From CAYZBF01 sp964476585 (GTDB lineage: Bacteria; Hydrothermota; UBA3072), in contig CAYZBF010000015.1 of assembly GCA_964476585.1 (NCBI GenBank), positions 1 to 48,478 of the forward strand: a stretch of 48,478 bases of DNA, written 5' to 3'. A model generated the notes under the pieces. That model had not been told where the DNA came from. It saw nothing but the letters and a program-made list of their open reading frames with translations, and did no database searches. The position numbers were made by a program, and so were the translations under genes. Positions 7,731 through 15,897 of the stretch are shown here, piece after piece. Position 1 is the stretch's first letter; every line of letters begins with the position of its first letter.

Positions 7731-8537
7731 ATGCTTTATAAAGTTCTTTTGGGAATTGCAATCGCAGGGACCTTATTCCTTTTCATAAGATGGTTTGAGA
7801 GGAAAAACTTATATTTTCCCACCAGAAGGATAGAGATTACACCAGAAGATGTAGGACTTCATTATGAGGATGTCTTTTTTGAGACAGAAGATGGATTAAA
7901 ACTCCACGGATGGTTTATCCCATCAAATTCAAAGAGGGTATTAATCTTCTGCCATGGAAATGGGGGAAATATAAGCCACAGGATTGAATTAATTTCTATA
8001 TTACACAATATCGGGCTCAATGTATTCATTTTTGATTACAGGGGATATGGAAAGAATCCTGGAATCACAACAGAAAAAGGTACAATCCTGGATGCCCTTG
8101 GAGCTTATGAGTATATTCGCAAATTAGGAACTGAACCTGAATGTATAATATTATACGGAAGGTCTTTGGGAGCAAACATTGTTATTGAGCTTGCTTCGAT
8201 GGTAGATGCAGGAATTCTTATTTCTGAGGGTGGATTCACATCTGTAATGGATGTAGCTAAAGATATTTATAGAATCCGACCCCCAGGATTCTTAATTCAT
8301 AATAAATATAATGCGCTTGATAAAATAAGTAACGTTACTATACCTACATTAATAATTCATGGTCGGAATGATGAGTTTATACCTATAAAACATGGAGAGC
8401 GATTGTATAAGGCAGCAAAAGAGCCAAAAGAATTTTTTGAAATAAAAGGCGGCCACAACGATGGATTTATAGTAACGGGAGAAGAATACAAAGTCAAAAT
8501 AGAAAATTTTATTAGAAAGTACAGTAAACGTCTGTGA
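7731..8537 (+). CDS. alpha/beta hydrolase, BEM46/ABHD13-17-like
   Basis: The 268-residue protein has one N-terminal membrane anchor (residues 3-20) and then an alpha/beta hydrolase fold. The oxyanion region is FCHGNGGN (73-80), the nucleophile elbow is GRSLGA with Ser145, and the triad is completed by Asp214 (HGRNDEF) and His242 (GGHNDG). The order and spacing match the BEM46 / ABHD13-17 group of membrane-tethered serine hydrolases, which cleave lipid or thioester substrates. It is divergent from the porin gene and appears to be translated from a leaderless transcript. Confidence 0.9.
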   Translation: MLYKVLLGIAIAGTLFLFIRWFERKNLYFPTRRIEITPEDVGLHYEDVFFETEDGLKLHGWFIPSNSKRVLIFCHGNGGNISHRIELISILHNIGLNVFIFDYRGYGKNPGITTEKGTILDALGAYEYIRKLGTEPECIILYGRSLGANIVIELASMVDAGILISEGGFTSVMDVAKDIYRIRPPGFLIHNKYNALDKISNVTIPTLIIHGRNDEFIPIKHGERLYKAAKEPKEFFEIKGGHNDGFIVTGEEYKVKIENFIRKYSKRL

Positions 8538-8575
8538 TTTAATTTTGCTACTTGATGCTTAATTCACATAGCTTC

Positions 8576-10288
8576 TTAGTCTTCGTAACGATAAGGAAGA
8601 TATTCGGGTTCCCACATCGAACGTTTCACTAACTCCTGGAGTTTATCATCTGATAAGTTAACTCCCAAACCAGAATCCCTGGCTTCTTTGGCTACTGTAA
8701 AAGCAACGTTCTCTGAAACTATTCTTATATCTTTTATCCCAGGAAGAAGAGAACTCTTTGAGGCTTCCTTAGGCGGCACTAAAGATGCAAGGGCTTTGGA
8801 AGCAGCTATAAACATTTTGTCGGTTACCTTTGGGGTCATTGAAACAATTGCACCAAGACCTACTCCCGGGAATATATACATATTATTACATTGACTTATT
8901 TTATACAGAGTGCCTTTTATTTTCACCGGGGGAAATGGACTTCCTGTAGCCATTAAACATTTCCCTTTGGTTGCTTTGAAAGCTTCTTCTGGTGTGCATT
9001 CACAATTTTTATTGGGATTTGAAAGGGCAAAGATTATAGGTCTTTCTGTATTTTTTGCCATCTGTGAAAGAACATCTTCAGTAAAGGCACCTGGAACACC
9101 AGAAGTACCAATGAGAACTGTAGCCTTTGTGTTTAATACTGTATCAAAAAGTCCAATTTTATTCTTATTCTTAAGTTTCCATTCAGAGATATCACCTTTC
9201 TTACGAGCAAAGGGCTTTTGATATTCGTGCGGTTTCATATCTTCAAATATTAACCCCCTACTACCCATGGGATATATTCTCTCTTTCGCCTCCTCAAGGG
9301 ATAATCCTTCTTCCATCAGAGCATTTGTGAGAATATTCGCAATACCATAACCTGCTTGTCCTGATCCGAAGAATACATATCGCTGGTCTTTTAATTTTTC
9401 ATTCTTTCCATAGACTGCATTATAGAGAGCTGCAAAGGTTACAGCACCCGTTCCTTGAATATCGTCGTTGAATGAGAGAATGCGTTCATGGTATTTATTT
9501 AGAATACGACGTGCATTCTGTTTACCAAAATCTTCCCACTGTAAAAGAGCACGAGGGAAGTGCCTTTTCACTCCATTGACTATCTCCTCAATTACATAAT
9601 CATATTCATCACCTGTAAGTCTTTCATGTTTTAATCCAAGGTATAGTGGGTCATCAAGCAATTCCTTGTTATTTGTTCCAACATCAACAATAATAGGAAG
9701 AGTTAGAGCGGGGTGTATTCCAGCACCAACAACATATAAACTGAGTTTGCCAACGGGAATAACCATACCGCCAACACCCTGGTCACCTAAACCCAGTATC
9801 CTTTCACCATCAGTTATGACAATCAGGTTAACATTCGAAAATGGCACATTAGAAAGAATGTGATCAATCATATTTATTCTATTTGCTGAAATATAAAGCC
9901 CTCGTGGTCTCCGAAATATGTGGCTAAATGTTATGGCTGCCTCACCGACGGTTGGTGTATACACAACAGGTAACATCTCCTCTGCATTATCTAATACGAG
10001 ACGATAAAATAGGGTTTCATTACGATCCAATAGACCAAGAAGGTAAATATACTTTTCTACAGGATTTGGTTTTTTTGTATAATTTTCGTATGTCCTTTGG
10101 ACTTGTTGTTCTATAGTTGAACTATGGTGAGGAACAAGACCATAAAGGTCTAGCTCTTCCCTTTCATGTTCAGGAAAGGCTGAACCTTTATTATAAATGG
10201 GGTCCTCAACCAGTGGACGACCCTTAAAAGGTACTTTCACAAATTTTTCCCCTGTCATTGGGTTCATCTGAATTTCGAATTTACGCAT
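8576..10288 (-). CDS. NAD(P)-dependent malic enzyme
   Basis: This enzyme oxidatively decarboxylates malate to pyruvate and CO2 with reduction of NAD(P). It is a large-subunit malic enzyme of 570 residues, like SfcA/MaeA and eukaryotic types. Visible motifs are VVYTPTVGEA in the N-terminal domain, the metal-binding loop FNDDIQGTGAV, the nucleotide-binding FGSGQAGYGIA, IFALSNPN and MATGSPFPPV. An ORF extends 16 codons further upstream, but the start at 10288 (MRKFEIQMN) is chosen because an AAGGAGG ribosome binding site lies 7-8 bases before it and the extension shows no conservation. It provides cytosolic pyruvate and reducing power. Confidence 0.95.
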   Translation of the reverse strand: MRKFEIQMNPMTGEKFVKVPFKGRPLVEDPIYNKGSAFPEHEREELDLYGLVPHHSSTIEQQVQRTYENYTKKPNPVEKYIYLLGLLDRNETLFYRLVLDNAEEMLPVVYTPTVGEAAITFSHIFRRPRGLYISANRINMIDHILSNVPFSNVNLIVITDGERILGLGDQGVGGMVIPVGKLSLYVVGAGIHPALTLPIIVDVGTNNKELLDDPLYLGLKHERLTGDEYDYVIEEIVNGVKRHFPRALLQWEDFGKQNARRILNKYHERILSFNDDIQGTGAVTFAALYNAVYGKNEKLKDQRYVFFGSGQAGYGIANILTNALMEEGLSLEEAKERIYPMGSRGLIFEDMKPHEYQKPFARKKGDISEWKLKNKNKIGLFDTVLNTKATVLIGTSGVPGAFTEDVLSQMAKNTERPIIFALSNPNKNCECTPEEAFKATKGKCLMATGSPFPPVKIKGTLYKISQCNNMYIFPGVGLGAIVSMTPKVTDKMFIAASKALASLVPPKEASKSSLLPGIKDIRIVSENVAFTVAKEARDSGLGVNLSDDKLQELVKRSMWEPEYLPYRYED

Positions 10289-10421
10289 TCTTTCCTCCTT
10301 TATGTTGTAGGTTAAATATAAGGGGATTATGCACACTTTTATAGAGATTTAATTTAAATACATCTTTGGTTAACAGTTTCTATACGTTCAATATCACAAA
10401 CCTCGTCATTAATTATACAGT

Positions 10422-10449
10422 ATATTATAAAATATATTATTCAAGTCAA
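10422..10449 (-). promoter_or_regulatory. likely promoter for the malic enzyme gene
   Basis: Minus strand TTGACT (10449..10444), 16-bp spacer, TAATAT (10427..10422), within a strongly AT-rich tract that also offers overlapping TATAAT-like boxes. Confidence 0.45.
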
Positions 10450-10532
10450 TAGCGGAATTTTATGGTTTCTTTCCCACAACTATCATCTCATTTGTTAAGT
10501 TTTTGATTCATTTATCAATGAAATCAGATTAG

Positions 10533-10850
10533 CTATTCTAGAATGCTTTTAGCATCCTTTGGAGACAGAAGTGATGCCATTCGAAGTGCCTTTTCTTCTG
10601 CTTCCTTTCTCTCCTTCTCTGCTTTTTCCTTTCCAGCAGAACCAATTTGAGCACCAAAGAAAACCCCGACTACAGTACCCACCAAACCCGTAAACGAACC
10701 TACCACCGCAACCACATCAGCAGCTTTAGGCCATTTAAAGACAGCTGCAATAAAGACTACTGCGACCAGGACAAAACCTATAATAATGACCCAAAACCCA
10801 TACTTTATGCGCATCTGGTCCGTCTGAGTCGCTTCAGCGTTTTTAGTCAT
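10533..10850 (-). CDS. small two-helix membrane protein, unknown function
   Basis: I do not recognise a named family. The 105-residue product has a short polar N-terminus, a first membrane helix (about 18-38), a second glycine-rich helix (about 45-68, VVAVVGSFTGLVGTVVGVFFGA), then a charged Lys/Glu-rich helix that is probably cytoplasmic. A GGAGG ribosome binding site precedes the start. It begins 6 bases after the transglutaminase-like gene on the same strand, so the two are probably co-transcribed. Confidence 0.75.
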   Translation of the reverse strand: MTKNAEATQTDQMRIKYGFWVIIIGFVLVAVVFIAAVFKWPKAADVVAVVGSFTGLVGTVVGVFFGAQIGSAGKEKAEKERKEAEEKALRMASLLSPKDAKSILE

Positions 10851-10856
10851 GGTAAA

Positions 10857-11594
10857 TCACCTCCTTGTTTGCTTGAATTTTAAAAGAATCCTAAATATCC
10901 TGCGCTTTATGGCTTCCAGTTTTCCTGCTCGGCATAATTTCCAGGCCTCTCCACCAGTAACGAATTTACCAAAAGGCATATCAAGAGAGTCAAAATCAAT
11001 ATGCAATGCATATTTTTGAACACTATCTAACTGTGGGTCTATCATTACCCAGCGGTTTTCATTTTTGTCCCAGTACTCACAAACCCAATGGTTTTCGTAT
11101 TTCCCGGGTATAAAATAAGTTCCAAATCCACATCTTGAACAGGCTGGGATACCTTTATAACGCAGTACAGAACATATAAATACGGAATAATCTCTGCAAT
11201 TTTTAACCAGACGCTTATCGAGGGCTCGTTTGAAAACAATAGGACGATCATCCATTTCTTTTATTTTTGCTAGTATATCCTCCACCTTTCGTATTTGAAC
11301 CTCCTGTTTTCTCTCCTCTGGAAGTTCAATGCCATATCGATGTACATGAAAAATATGTATTAATATACCCTGTACGACTTTAACGAGTTCAGAAACTTCT
11401 GATGGAAGATCTTTGTATAAATATTCATACTCCCCAGGGTCAGTCATTATACCCTGGGTGGTATAATATTCCCGCATTTTGTGAATTTTATAATCAGATT
11501 CATTTATATTCACATTATCTCCCTCACTTTTAAAATGACAGCTATACAAAAATAGTATTAAAATGATTAAAGAGGTCACGAGTTGCCTTTTCAT
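10857..11594 (-). CDS. transglutaminase-like lipoprotein
   Basis: The 245-residue protein begins with a lipoprotein signal (LFLYSC, Cys19). Its C-terminal half is a transglutaminase-like cysteine protease domain with the full triad in the expected order: Cys133 in KNCRDYSVF, His169 in ENHWVCEYW and Asp186 in WVMIDPQLD. Bacterial members act as peptidases or amidases in the envelope; the target here is unknown. Extra cysteines (141, 152, 155) flank the active site and could form disulfides. It lies between the type IX cargo (upstream, 2-base gap) and the small membrane protein, in one apparent operon. Confidence 0.85.
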   Translation of the reverse strand: MKRQLVTSLIILILFLYSCHFKSEGDNVNINESDYKIHKMREYYTTQGIMTDPGEYEYLYKDLPSEVSELVKVVQGILIHIFHVHRYGIELPEERKQEVQIRKVEDILAKIKEMDDRPIVFKRALDKRLVKNCRDYSVFICSVLRYKGIPACSRCGFGTYFIPGKYENHWVCEYWDKNENRWVMIDPQLDSVQKYALHIDFDSLDMPFGKFVTGGEAWKLCRAGKLEAIKRRIFRILLKFKQTRR

Positions 11595-11596
11595 AT

Positions 11597-13822
11597 TTAC
11601 CTCCTAAAATATGTACATCTTTTCACTTCACTCCATTCTCTTGACCGAAACAGGTAGAAATATGTACCTGAGGAAACAATCCTCCCCATATTATCTCTGC
11701 CATTCCAACAAACCGAATAGATTCTAGGATCTTGATATTCATCAACCAATGTTTTTACCAAGAATCCTGCACAATTATAAATTTTCAAAGATACTTTTGT
11801 GGATTTTGGTAAATGATAACTAATATATGTACTCTCAAAAAACGGATTTGGAGAATTTTGAAAAAGTCTAAAAGTATTAGGTATAAATGAAGAATCAGAA
11901 TCTGTTAATCCCGATTTTACAACTCCCATGGAATCGACTTTTGCTGTATCCCAGTCAGATATAATATAGATTGTCTCACCAATATTAGCTCCAATCCAGC
12001 TTGAATCCTCATTACTCTCTGCTTTGATTGTTGCCTCACCTCTATAGATACCTGAATTAATTTCTATTTCCGATAAGATTAATTTCACTCCTTTTGGGTC
12101 GGTAACACTGCTATTTACAGTAACCCTGGTCCAGTCTGTTGTAGTAGGACTATTATCCTCTGCTTCTAGCTGGATAAACAATGTGTCTTCGATGTTAAGA
12201 TCATCTATAAGGTCCGAACTATATGAATTATCCTCTTTAAAAACAAGTAAAAATACAGAGCCCAGCAAATCACCCCATTCCAGTGCTCCAATATCATCGC
12301 CCAGTAAATATCCTGCATCAATACAGGGAGAGTTAGGCATAAGATGAAAATCGTCAATAGTCGTATCGTAAAATACCGGATTTAAAGAGATATCTCCAGT
12401 GCCTTTGGAAGTACCCATATAGTCAATTCCATTGTTCCAGACATCATTATTGAAAAGGTTTGCAGCATAAGGGGCATCAGGTTCAAAATTGACACCCGTA
12501 TTTTTATTTTTAACTACTATATTATTCTTCACTTCATTTCCAGTCGTTTCTACCCAATAATTTGGAAACCAGATGTTAGATGTATCTGCTTGGAAGTAAA
12601 ACCCACATTCTCCTGTTCCATAGATTGTATTATTGACAATAGAGTTATCATATGAACAATTAACCGATATCCCAGAATTCTGGGGTAAATTTATTTCTCC
12701 GGCAATAACATTATTTTGGATTTCAATGTCATATACACCCCACTCAAAGAAAAGGCCATTTGAATGTGTATAAGATTTTCCAACATAAATAAAATTATCT
12801 TTTATTTTACCATCGTGGACGTTAATCACCCAAACTCCCTGCTCTTTATTTTTTGAAAGATAGTTATTGGAAATCTCAATATCATGGCAGGGCTTATCCA
12901 GCTCGAAATCAGCATCTCCACTAACACCTTCAATTCCAATTCCATCACTCGAGGAATTAATCACCCAGTTATTGTGAATCCAGACCCAATTTGAATAGGT
13001 AATCCTGATACCTACAATACGGTGTGGATCAAAAAATGAAGAATCGCCATTATTGATAAGATAATTGTTTTCAATCCATACACTATCAGCAAAAATTGTC
13101 CTTATTCCAACATCCTTCTTGCATCCCTTGATATAGTTCGATGATATTTGACAATTCTTCGCTGGTTTGGATAATGAATCACCGCGAAATAAAATTCCTT
13201 TTTCATTATTTTCTATAATATTATTTTCAATAACTATATCATTTGAATTCACAACATATATTGCTCTCCTTGCCCAATCATAACCAGTTGTGCAACCATG
13301 AACATAACAGTTTCTAATTGTAACATTCTCACAATCTTCTAAAACTATACCATCACCATGATACATACCTGTAGTATTACTAATCTCCAATCCCTCAATC
13401 ACAGAATCTTTTACCCCAACAAGGAATATCGGGTCATTCGAGATATAAGAAGAAGCAGACACTGTTACTGTATCAAAGGCGCTATCACAAACTGCACAAT
13501 TATCAGTAATGATAAGCTTCACCTCATAGCTTCCAGGTATATGATAAAGATACTTTGTATTTTCCATCCAAGAATTTACTTTAATTGTATCTCCGGTATC
13601 AAAATCCCAGATTACACCTGTAATAAAACCATCAGGATCATAACTCATGTTACTGGAAAAAGTAACAAGTAAAGCTATATTACCTGTTGATGGTTCTATA
13701 GTAATATTCGCTATCGGTGGGAGATTTACTGCATAAAGCATCAATGGAAGCAGATATAAATATATTGTGTATCTTTTAATGGGTTTAATGGGGACGGTGC
13801 TTGAATCTGTGAATCTATTCAT
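11597..13822 (-). CDS. PKD / right-handed beta-helix protein with type IX sorting domain
   Basis: The 741-residue secreted protein has a hydrophobic leader (about 18-33), a PKD domain (about 35-118, with DGFITGVIWDFDTGD and GSYEVKLIITD), a long parallel beta-helix (about 130-500) built from repeats of the type IENNIIENNEKGI and ISNNYLSKN, a linker domain, and a C-terminal type IX sorting domain from about 655 (FRLFQNSPNPF, then SSGTYFYLFRS). Such proteins are exported and attached to the cell surface; beta-helix folds often bind or cleave polysaccharides. The first roughly 15 residues are encoded by the RAYT-associated repeat, and the ATG overlaps the transposase stop (ATGA), so the native 5' end may have been replaced by the element. 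Confidence 0.88.
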   Translation of the reverse strand: MNRFTDSSTVPIKPIKRYTIYLYLLPLMLYAVNLPPIANITIEPSTGNIALLVTFSSNMSYDPDGFITGVIWDFDTGDTIKVNSWMENTKYLYHIPGSYEVKLIITDNCAVCDSAFDTVTVSASSYISNDPIFLVGVKDSVIEGLEISNTTGMYHGDGIVLEDCENVTIRNCYVHGCTTGYDWARRAIYVVNSNDIVIENNIIENNEKGILFRGDSLSKPAKNCQISSNYIKGCKKDVGIRTIFADSVWIENNYLINNGDSSFFDPHRIVGIRITYSNWVWIHNNWVINSSSDGIGIEGVSGDADFELDKPCHDIEISNNYLSKNKEQGVWVINVHDGKIKDNFIYVGKSYTHSNGLFFEWGVYDIEIQNNVIAGEINLPQNSGISVNCSYDNSIVNNTIYGTGECGFYFQADTSNIWFPNYWVETTGNEVKNNIVVKNKNTGVNFEPDAPYAANLFNNDVWNNGIDYMGTSKGTGDISLNPVFYDTTIDDFHLMPNSPCIDAGYLLGDDIGALEWGDLLGSVFLLVFKEDNSYSSDLIDDLNIEDTLFIQLEAEDNSPTTTDWTRVTVNSSVTDPKGVKLILSEIEINSGIYRGEATIKAESNEDSSWIGANIGETIYIISDWDTAKVDSMGVVKSGLTDSDSSFIPNTFRLFQNSPNPFFESTYISYHLPKSTKVSLKIYNCAGFLVKTLVDEYQDPRIYSVCWNGRDNMGRIVSSGTYFYLFRSREWSEVKRCTYFRR
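13785..13817 (+). repeat. left inverted repeat of the RAYT element
   Basis: The stretch containing GGGGACGGTGCTTGAAT followed by GTGAAT is an imperfect inverted copy (about 29 of 33 positions) of 14843..14875. Together they bracket the transposase gene. This copy lies inside the 5' coding region of the neighbouring type IX cargo. Confidence 0.75.
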
Positions 13823-14721
13823 TTTTCTTCAATTCTTCTCTTCGCATTCTTGTAAAGTTGACCCAGGGAGGACTGCTTTAGCGAATGAAATAGAGGATAT
13901 TCAATGATTTCTCTGTATTTAAGCCCTGATCTATCCTTTAGAAGGACAAGAAGTTCTGCTCTCAGTACTTTGCCTTTTAAAGTATGAGTCTTTATATCCT
14001 TTAATCGTACCCTCTTTTCTTCTTCAAAATTCTTTATCACTTCTTCTTCAGTTCCAAATATATAATCATCCTTCCTTCTTCTCCTTGATTTATCTCTCTT
14101 CTCCCTTCTATCATATTTCTTTAATGCTTCTTCCTTAAAATCTTCTCCTCCTATGATTGAACCAAATCGAGTCCTTTTTACTGGGAGTTTCTTATCAGAC
14201 CACTCTTTTAGTAAATAATTAAATACCTCCCTGCTCTGTAGCATATCCTCAACAAATTCATTATCAACTATTCCCTTATCCCTATCATTAAAATATTCAT
14301 AAATGCTTGACCACTTGTAATTAAAAGGATTCTCCACTATTCCAGCTCTTACAGGATTAAGAAGGACATAGACAATTGCCATCCTTAAATATACTCCTTT
14401 TTGGATTAAAGTGGATTTATATCTACTTTGAAATACATATCCCTTACCACCTTCTCTCTGTCTGTAGATAATACCATAATGCCCATTTAATTGTTTCATA
14501 AAATCTGATAATTTTCCTGAATTGTTTTGTAGAATGAGATGATAATGGTTGTCCATTACACAGTATGCTAAGAGTCTTATTTTTAATTTCCTGGATTTTT
14601 CCTGAAGTAGTTGAAGGTAATTATCCTTTGCTATATCATTTCGGAAGATATCCATCCCTTTAATACCTCTGTTCATTACATGATGATATGCACCTTCAAA
14701 AGTCACTCTTGCTCTGCGCAT
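13819..14721 (-). CDS. REP-associated tyrosine transposase (RAYT, Y1 HUH)
   Basis: The 300-residue protein is a single-strand HUH transposase of the REP-associated (IS200-like) family. It starts with RRARVTFEGAYHHVMNRG, has the metal-binding HUH pair in VMDNHYHLIL (His59 and His61) and the catalytic Tyr, probably Tyr118 in YVLLNPVRAG. A basic extension of about 150 residues follows the catalytic domain. Such enzymes nick at palindromic REP sequences and spread them. Inverted GGGGACGGTGCTT repeats lie on both sides, consistent with a roughly 1.1-kb element. Its stop codon overlaps the start of the downstream surface protein. Confidence 0.92.
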   Translation of the reverse strand: MRRARVTFEGAYHHVMNRGIKGMDIFRNDIAKDNYLQLLQEKSRKLKIRLLAYCVMDNHYHLILQNNSGKLSDFMKQLNGHYGIIYRQREGGKGYVFQSRYKSTLIQKGVYLRMAIVYVLLNPVRAGIVENPFNYKWSSIYEYFNDRDKGIVDNEFVEDMLQSREVFNYLLKEWSDKKLPVKRTRFGSIIGGEDFKEEALKKYDRREKRDKSRRRRKDDYIFGTEEEVIKNFEEEKRVRLKDIKTHTLKGKVLRAELLVLLKDRSGLKYREIIEYPLFHSLKQSSLGQLYKNAKRRIEEK

Positions 14722-14842
14722 CTTATAATTATTCTACATCTAATTATTCTGAAGTCAAGCAAACAATTGAGAAGACATATTCAAATTAATGAACTATTTT
14801 CTTGCCCTACCACCTGATTATTTGATGGGCACGATAATGTTA

Positions 14843-14875
14843 TAAATTCACGAATTCAAGCACCGTCCCCAATAA
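14843..14875 (-). repeat. right inverted repeat of the RAYT element
   Basis: Reads CAAGCACCGTCCCCAATAA at its right end on the plus strand, the inverse of the left repeat. It runs directly into the run of Ns. Confidence 0.75.
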
Positions 14876-14975
14876 NNNNNNNNNNNNNNNNNNNNNNNNN
14901 NNNNNNNNNNNNNNNNNNNNNNNNNNNNNNNNNNNNNNNNNNNNNNNNNNNNNNNNNNNNNNNNNNNNNNNNNNN
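14876..14975. other. scaffold gap (100 N)
   Basis: Exactly 100 unresolved bases, a conventional placeholder. The same 19 bases (CAAGCACCGTCCCCAATAA) end the left contig and begin the right contig, so assembly broke at the repeat and the true gap length could even be negative. Confidence 0.97.
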
Positions 14976-14994
14976 CAAGCACCGTCCCCAATAA
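14976..14994 (-). repeat. second copy of the RAYT repeat end
   Basis: A 19-base exact duplicate of 14857..14875 at the right side of the gap. It is either a second real copy or the overlapping end of two contigs. Confidence 0.75.
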
Positions 14995-15109
14995 TTCCAC
15001 GAGCGGAAGACTTGCGTGCCGAAGGTTTGCGCAAGGTGAGGTGGGTTGTGTTCACGCCCTCGCTGAAGCTTTGCCGCATACCCGTGTGATAGGCAAAATG
15101 TACATTCCC

Positions 15110-15769
15110 TCATCTACTTTCCATCTCTTGTATGATCTCTTTTGTGGTAGTCACAAACGCAAATCCAAAAGCAATATTTAGCAAACTTGCTAAATGCATT
15201 TCTTCATTGATAGTTCCAGTAGCATCAGCCAAAAAGAATGTCCTGTAATCCCGGTAGTAAGCGTCACGTGCTGTGGATTCACAACACAAATTAGTCATAA
15301 TTCCCGAAATAACAATATCTTCTATCTTAAGGCACCGCAGAATGGTCTCCAGGTCTGTATTGTAGAACGCTGAATAACGATGTTTTTGTATAACTTTTTC
15401 GTGAGGAAGTGGGACAATGTCATGATGTACCTCGCTTTCTGGACTTCCTTCAAGACACATTCCTCCCCACCACCATTCCATAATTCCTGCGTCAAGATTA
15501 TCAGGGTGATGAGTGTGTCGTGTGAAAATTATAGGTCGATCCTCTTCTCGAAAAGCATCGATGAGTTGTTTCACTGTCGGCAGGATAGCAATCCCCCCAC
15601 AGGTGAAAGTAGGAGAATCAAGATTCAAGAAGAAACATTGCATATCAATAACTAGGAGTGCTGACCTCTCTTTATTAAGTCGCATTCTATGCCTGTTAAA
15701 TGGTTCGATCTTTTTAAGCCAGAGTTTCGCCTTTTCTTCAATAGTATCGGGAGTTACATATGCTTCCAT
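15110..15769 (-). CDS. isochorismatase-family cysteine hydrolase
   Basis: The 219-residue cytoplasmic protein has the complete cysteine hydrolase triad: Asp42 (ALLVIDMQ), Lys129 (VIQKHRYSAF) and Cys162 (GIMTNLCCESTARDA). The cis-peptide region before the Cys and the final FGFAFVTTTKEI strand are typical. Family members cleave isochorismate, nicotinamide, N-carbamoyl compounds or similar small amides. The N-terminal extension of about 30 residues resembles N-carbamoylsarcosine-amidase-like members. Substrate not assignable; no pathway neighbours are seen. GAGG lies before the start. Confidence 0.9.
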   Translation of the reverse strand: MEAYVTPDTIEEKAKLWLKKIEPFNRHRMRLNKERSALLVIDMQCFFLNLDSPTFTCGGIAILPTVKQLIDAFREEDRPIIFTRHTHHPDNLDAGIMEWWWGGMCLEGSPESEVHHDIVPLPHEKVIQKHRYSAFYNTDLETILRCLKIEDIVISGIMTNLCCESTARDAYYRDYRTFFLADATGTINEEMHLASLLNIAFGFAFVTTTKEIIQEMESR

Positions 15770-15897
15770 AAAAAACCTCCTCCTGATTTTATCCTGGGAT
15801 ATGCCATTTTCTATGAAAAGTCCTTTAATCGCTCTTTAATCCAATTTCTACTCAAATTTATAGAGAGTAGAGATTTGAATATCCGCGTGAAATATTA

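Larger units (their letters stand above)
14722..15109. other. repeat-containing intergenic region with assembly gap
   Basis: This holds the right repeat of the RAYT element, 100 Ns, a second copy of the repeat end, and about 90 bases of clearly GC-richer sequence (about 15000..15085). Open frames across the gap are artefacts. Confidence 0.7.

Noticed and set aside
14840..15113. Two overlapping minus-strand ORFs running through the N gap
   Set aside because: They are open only because Ns carry no stops; they end in the repeat and have no protein character or ribosome binding site.
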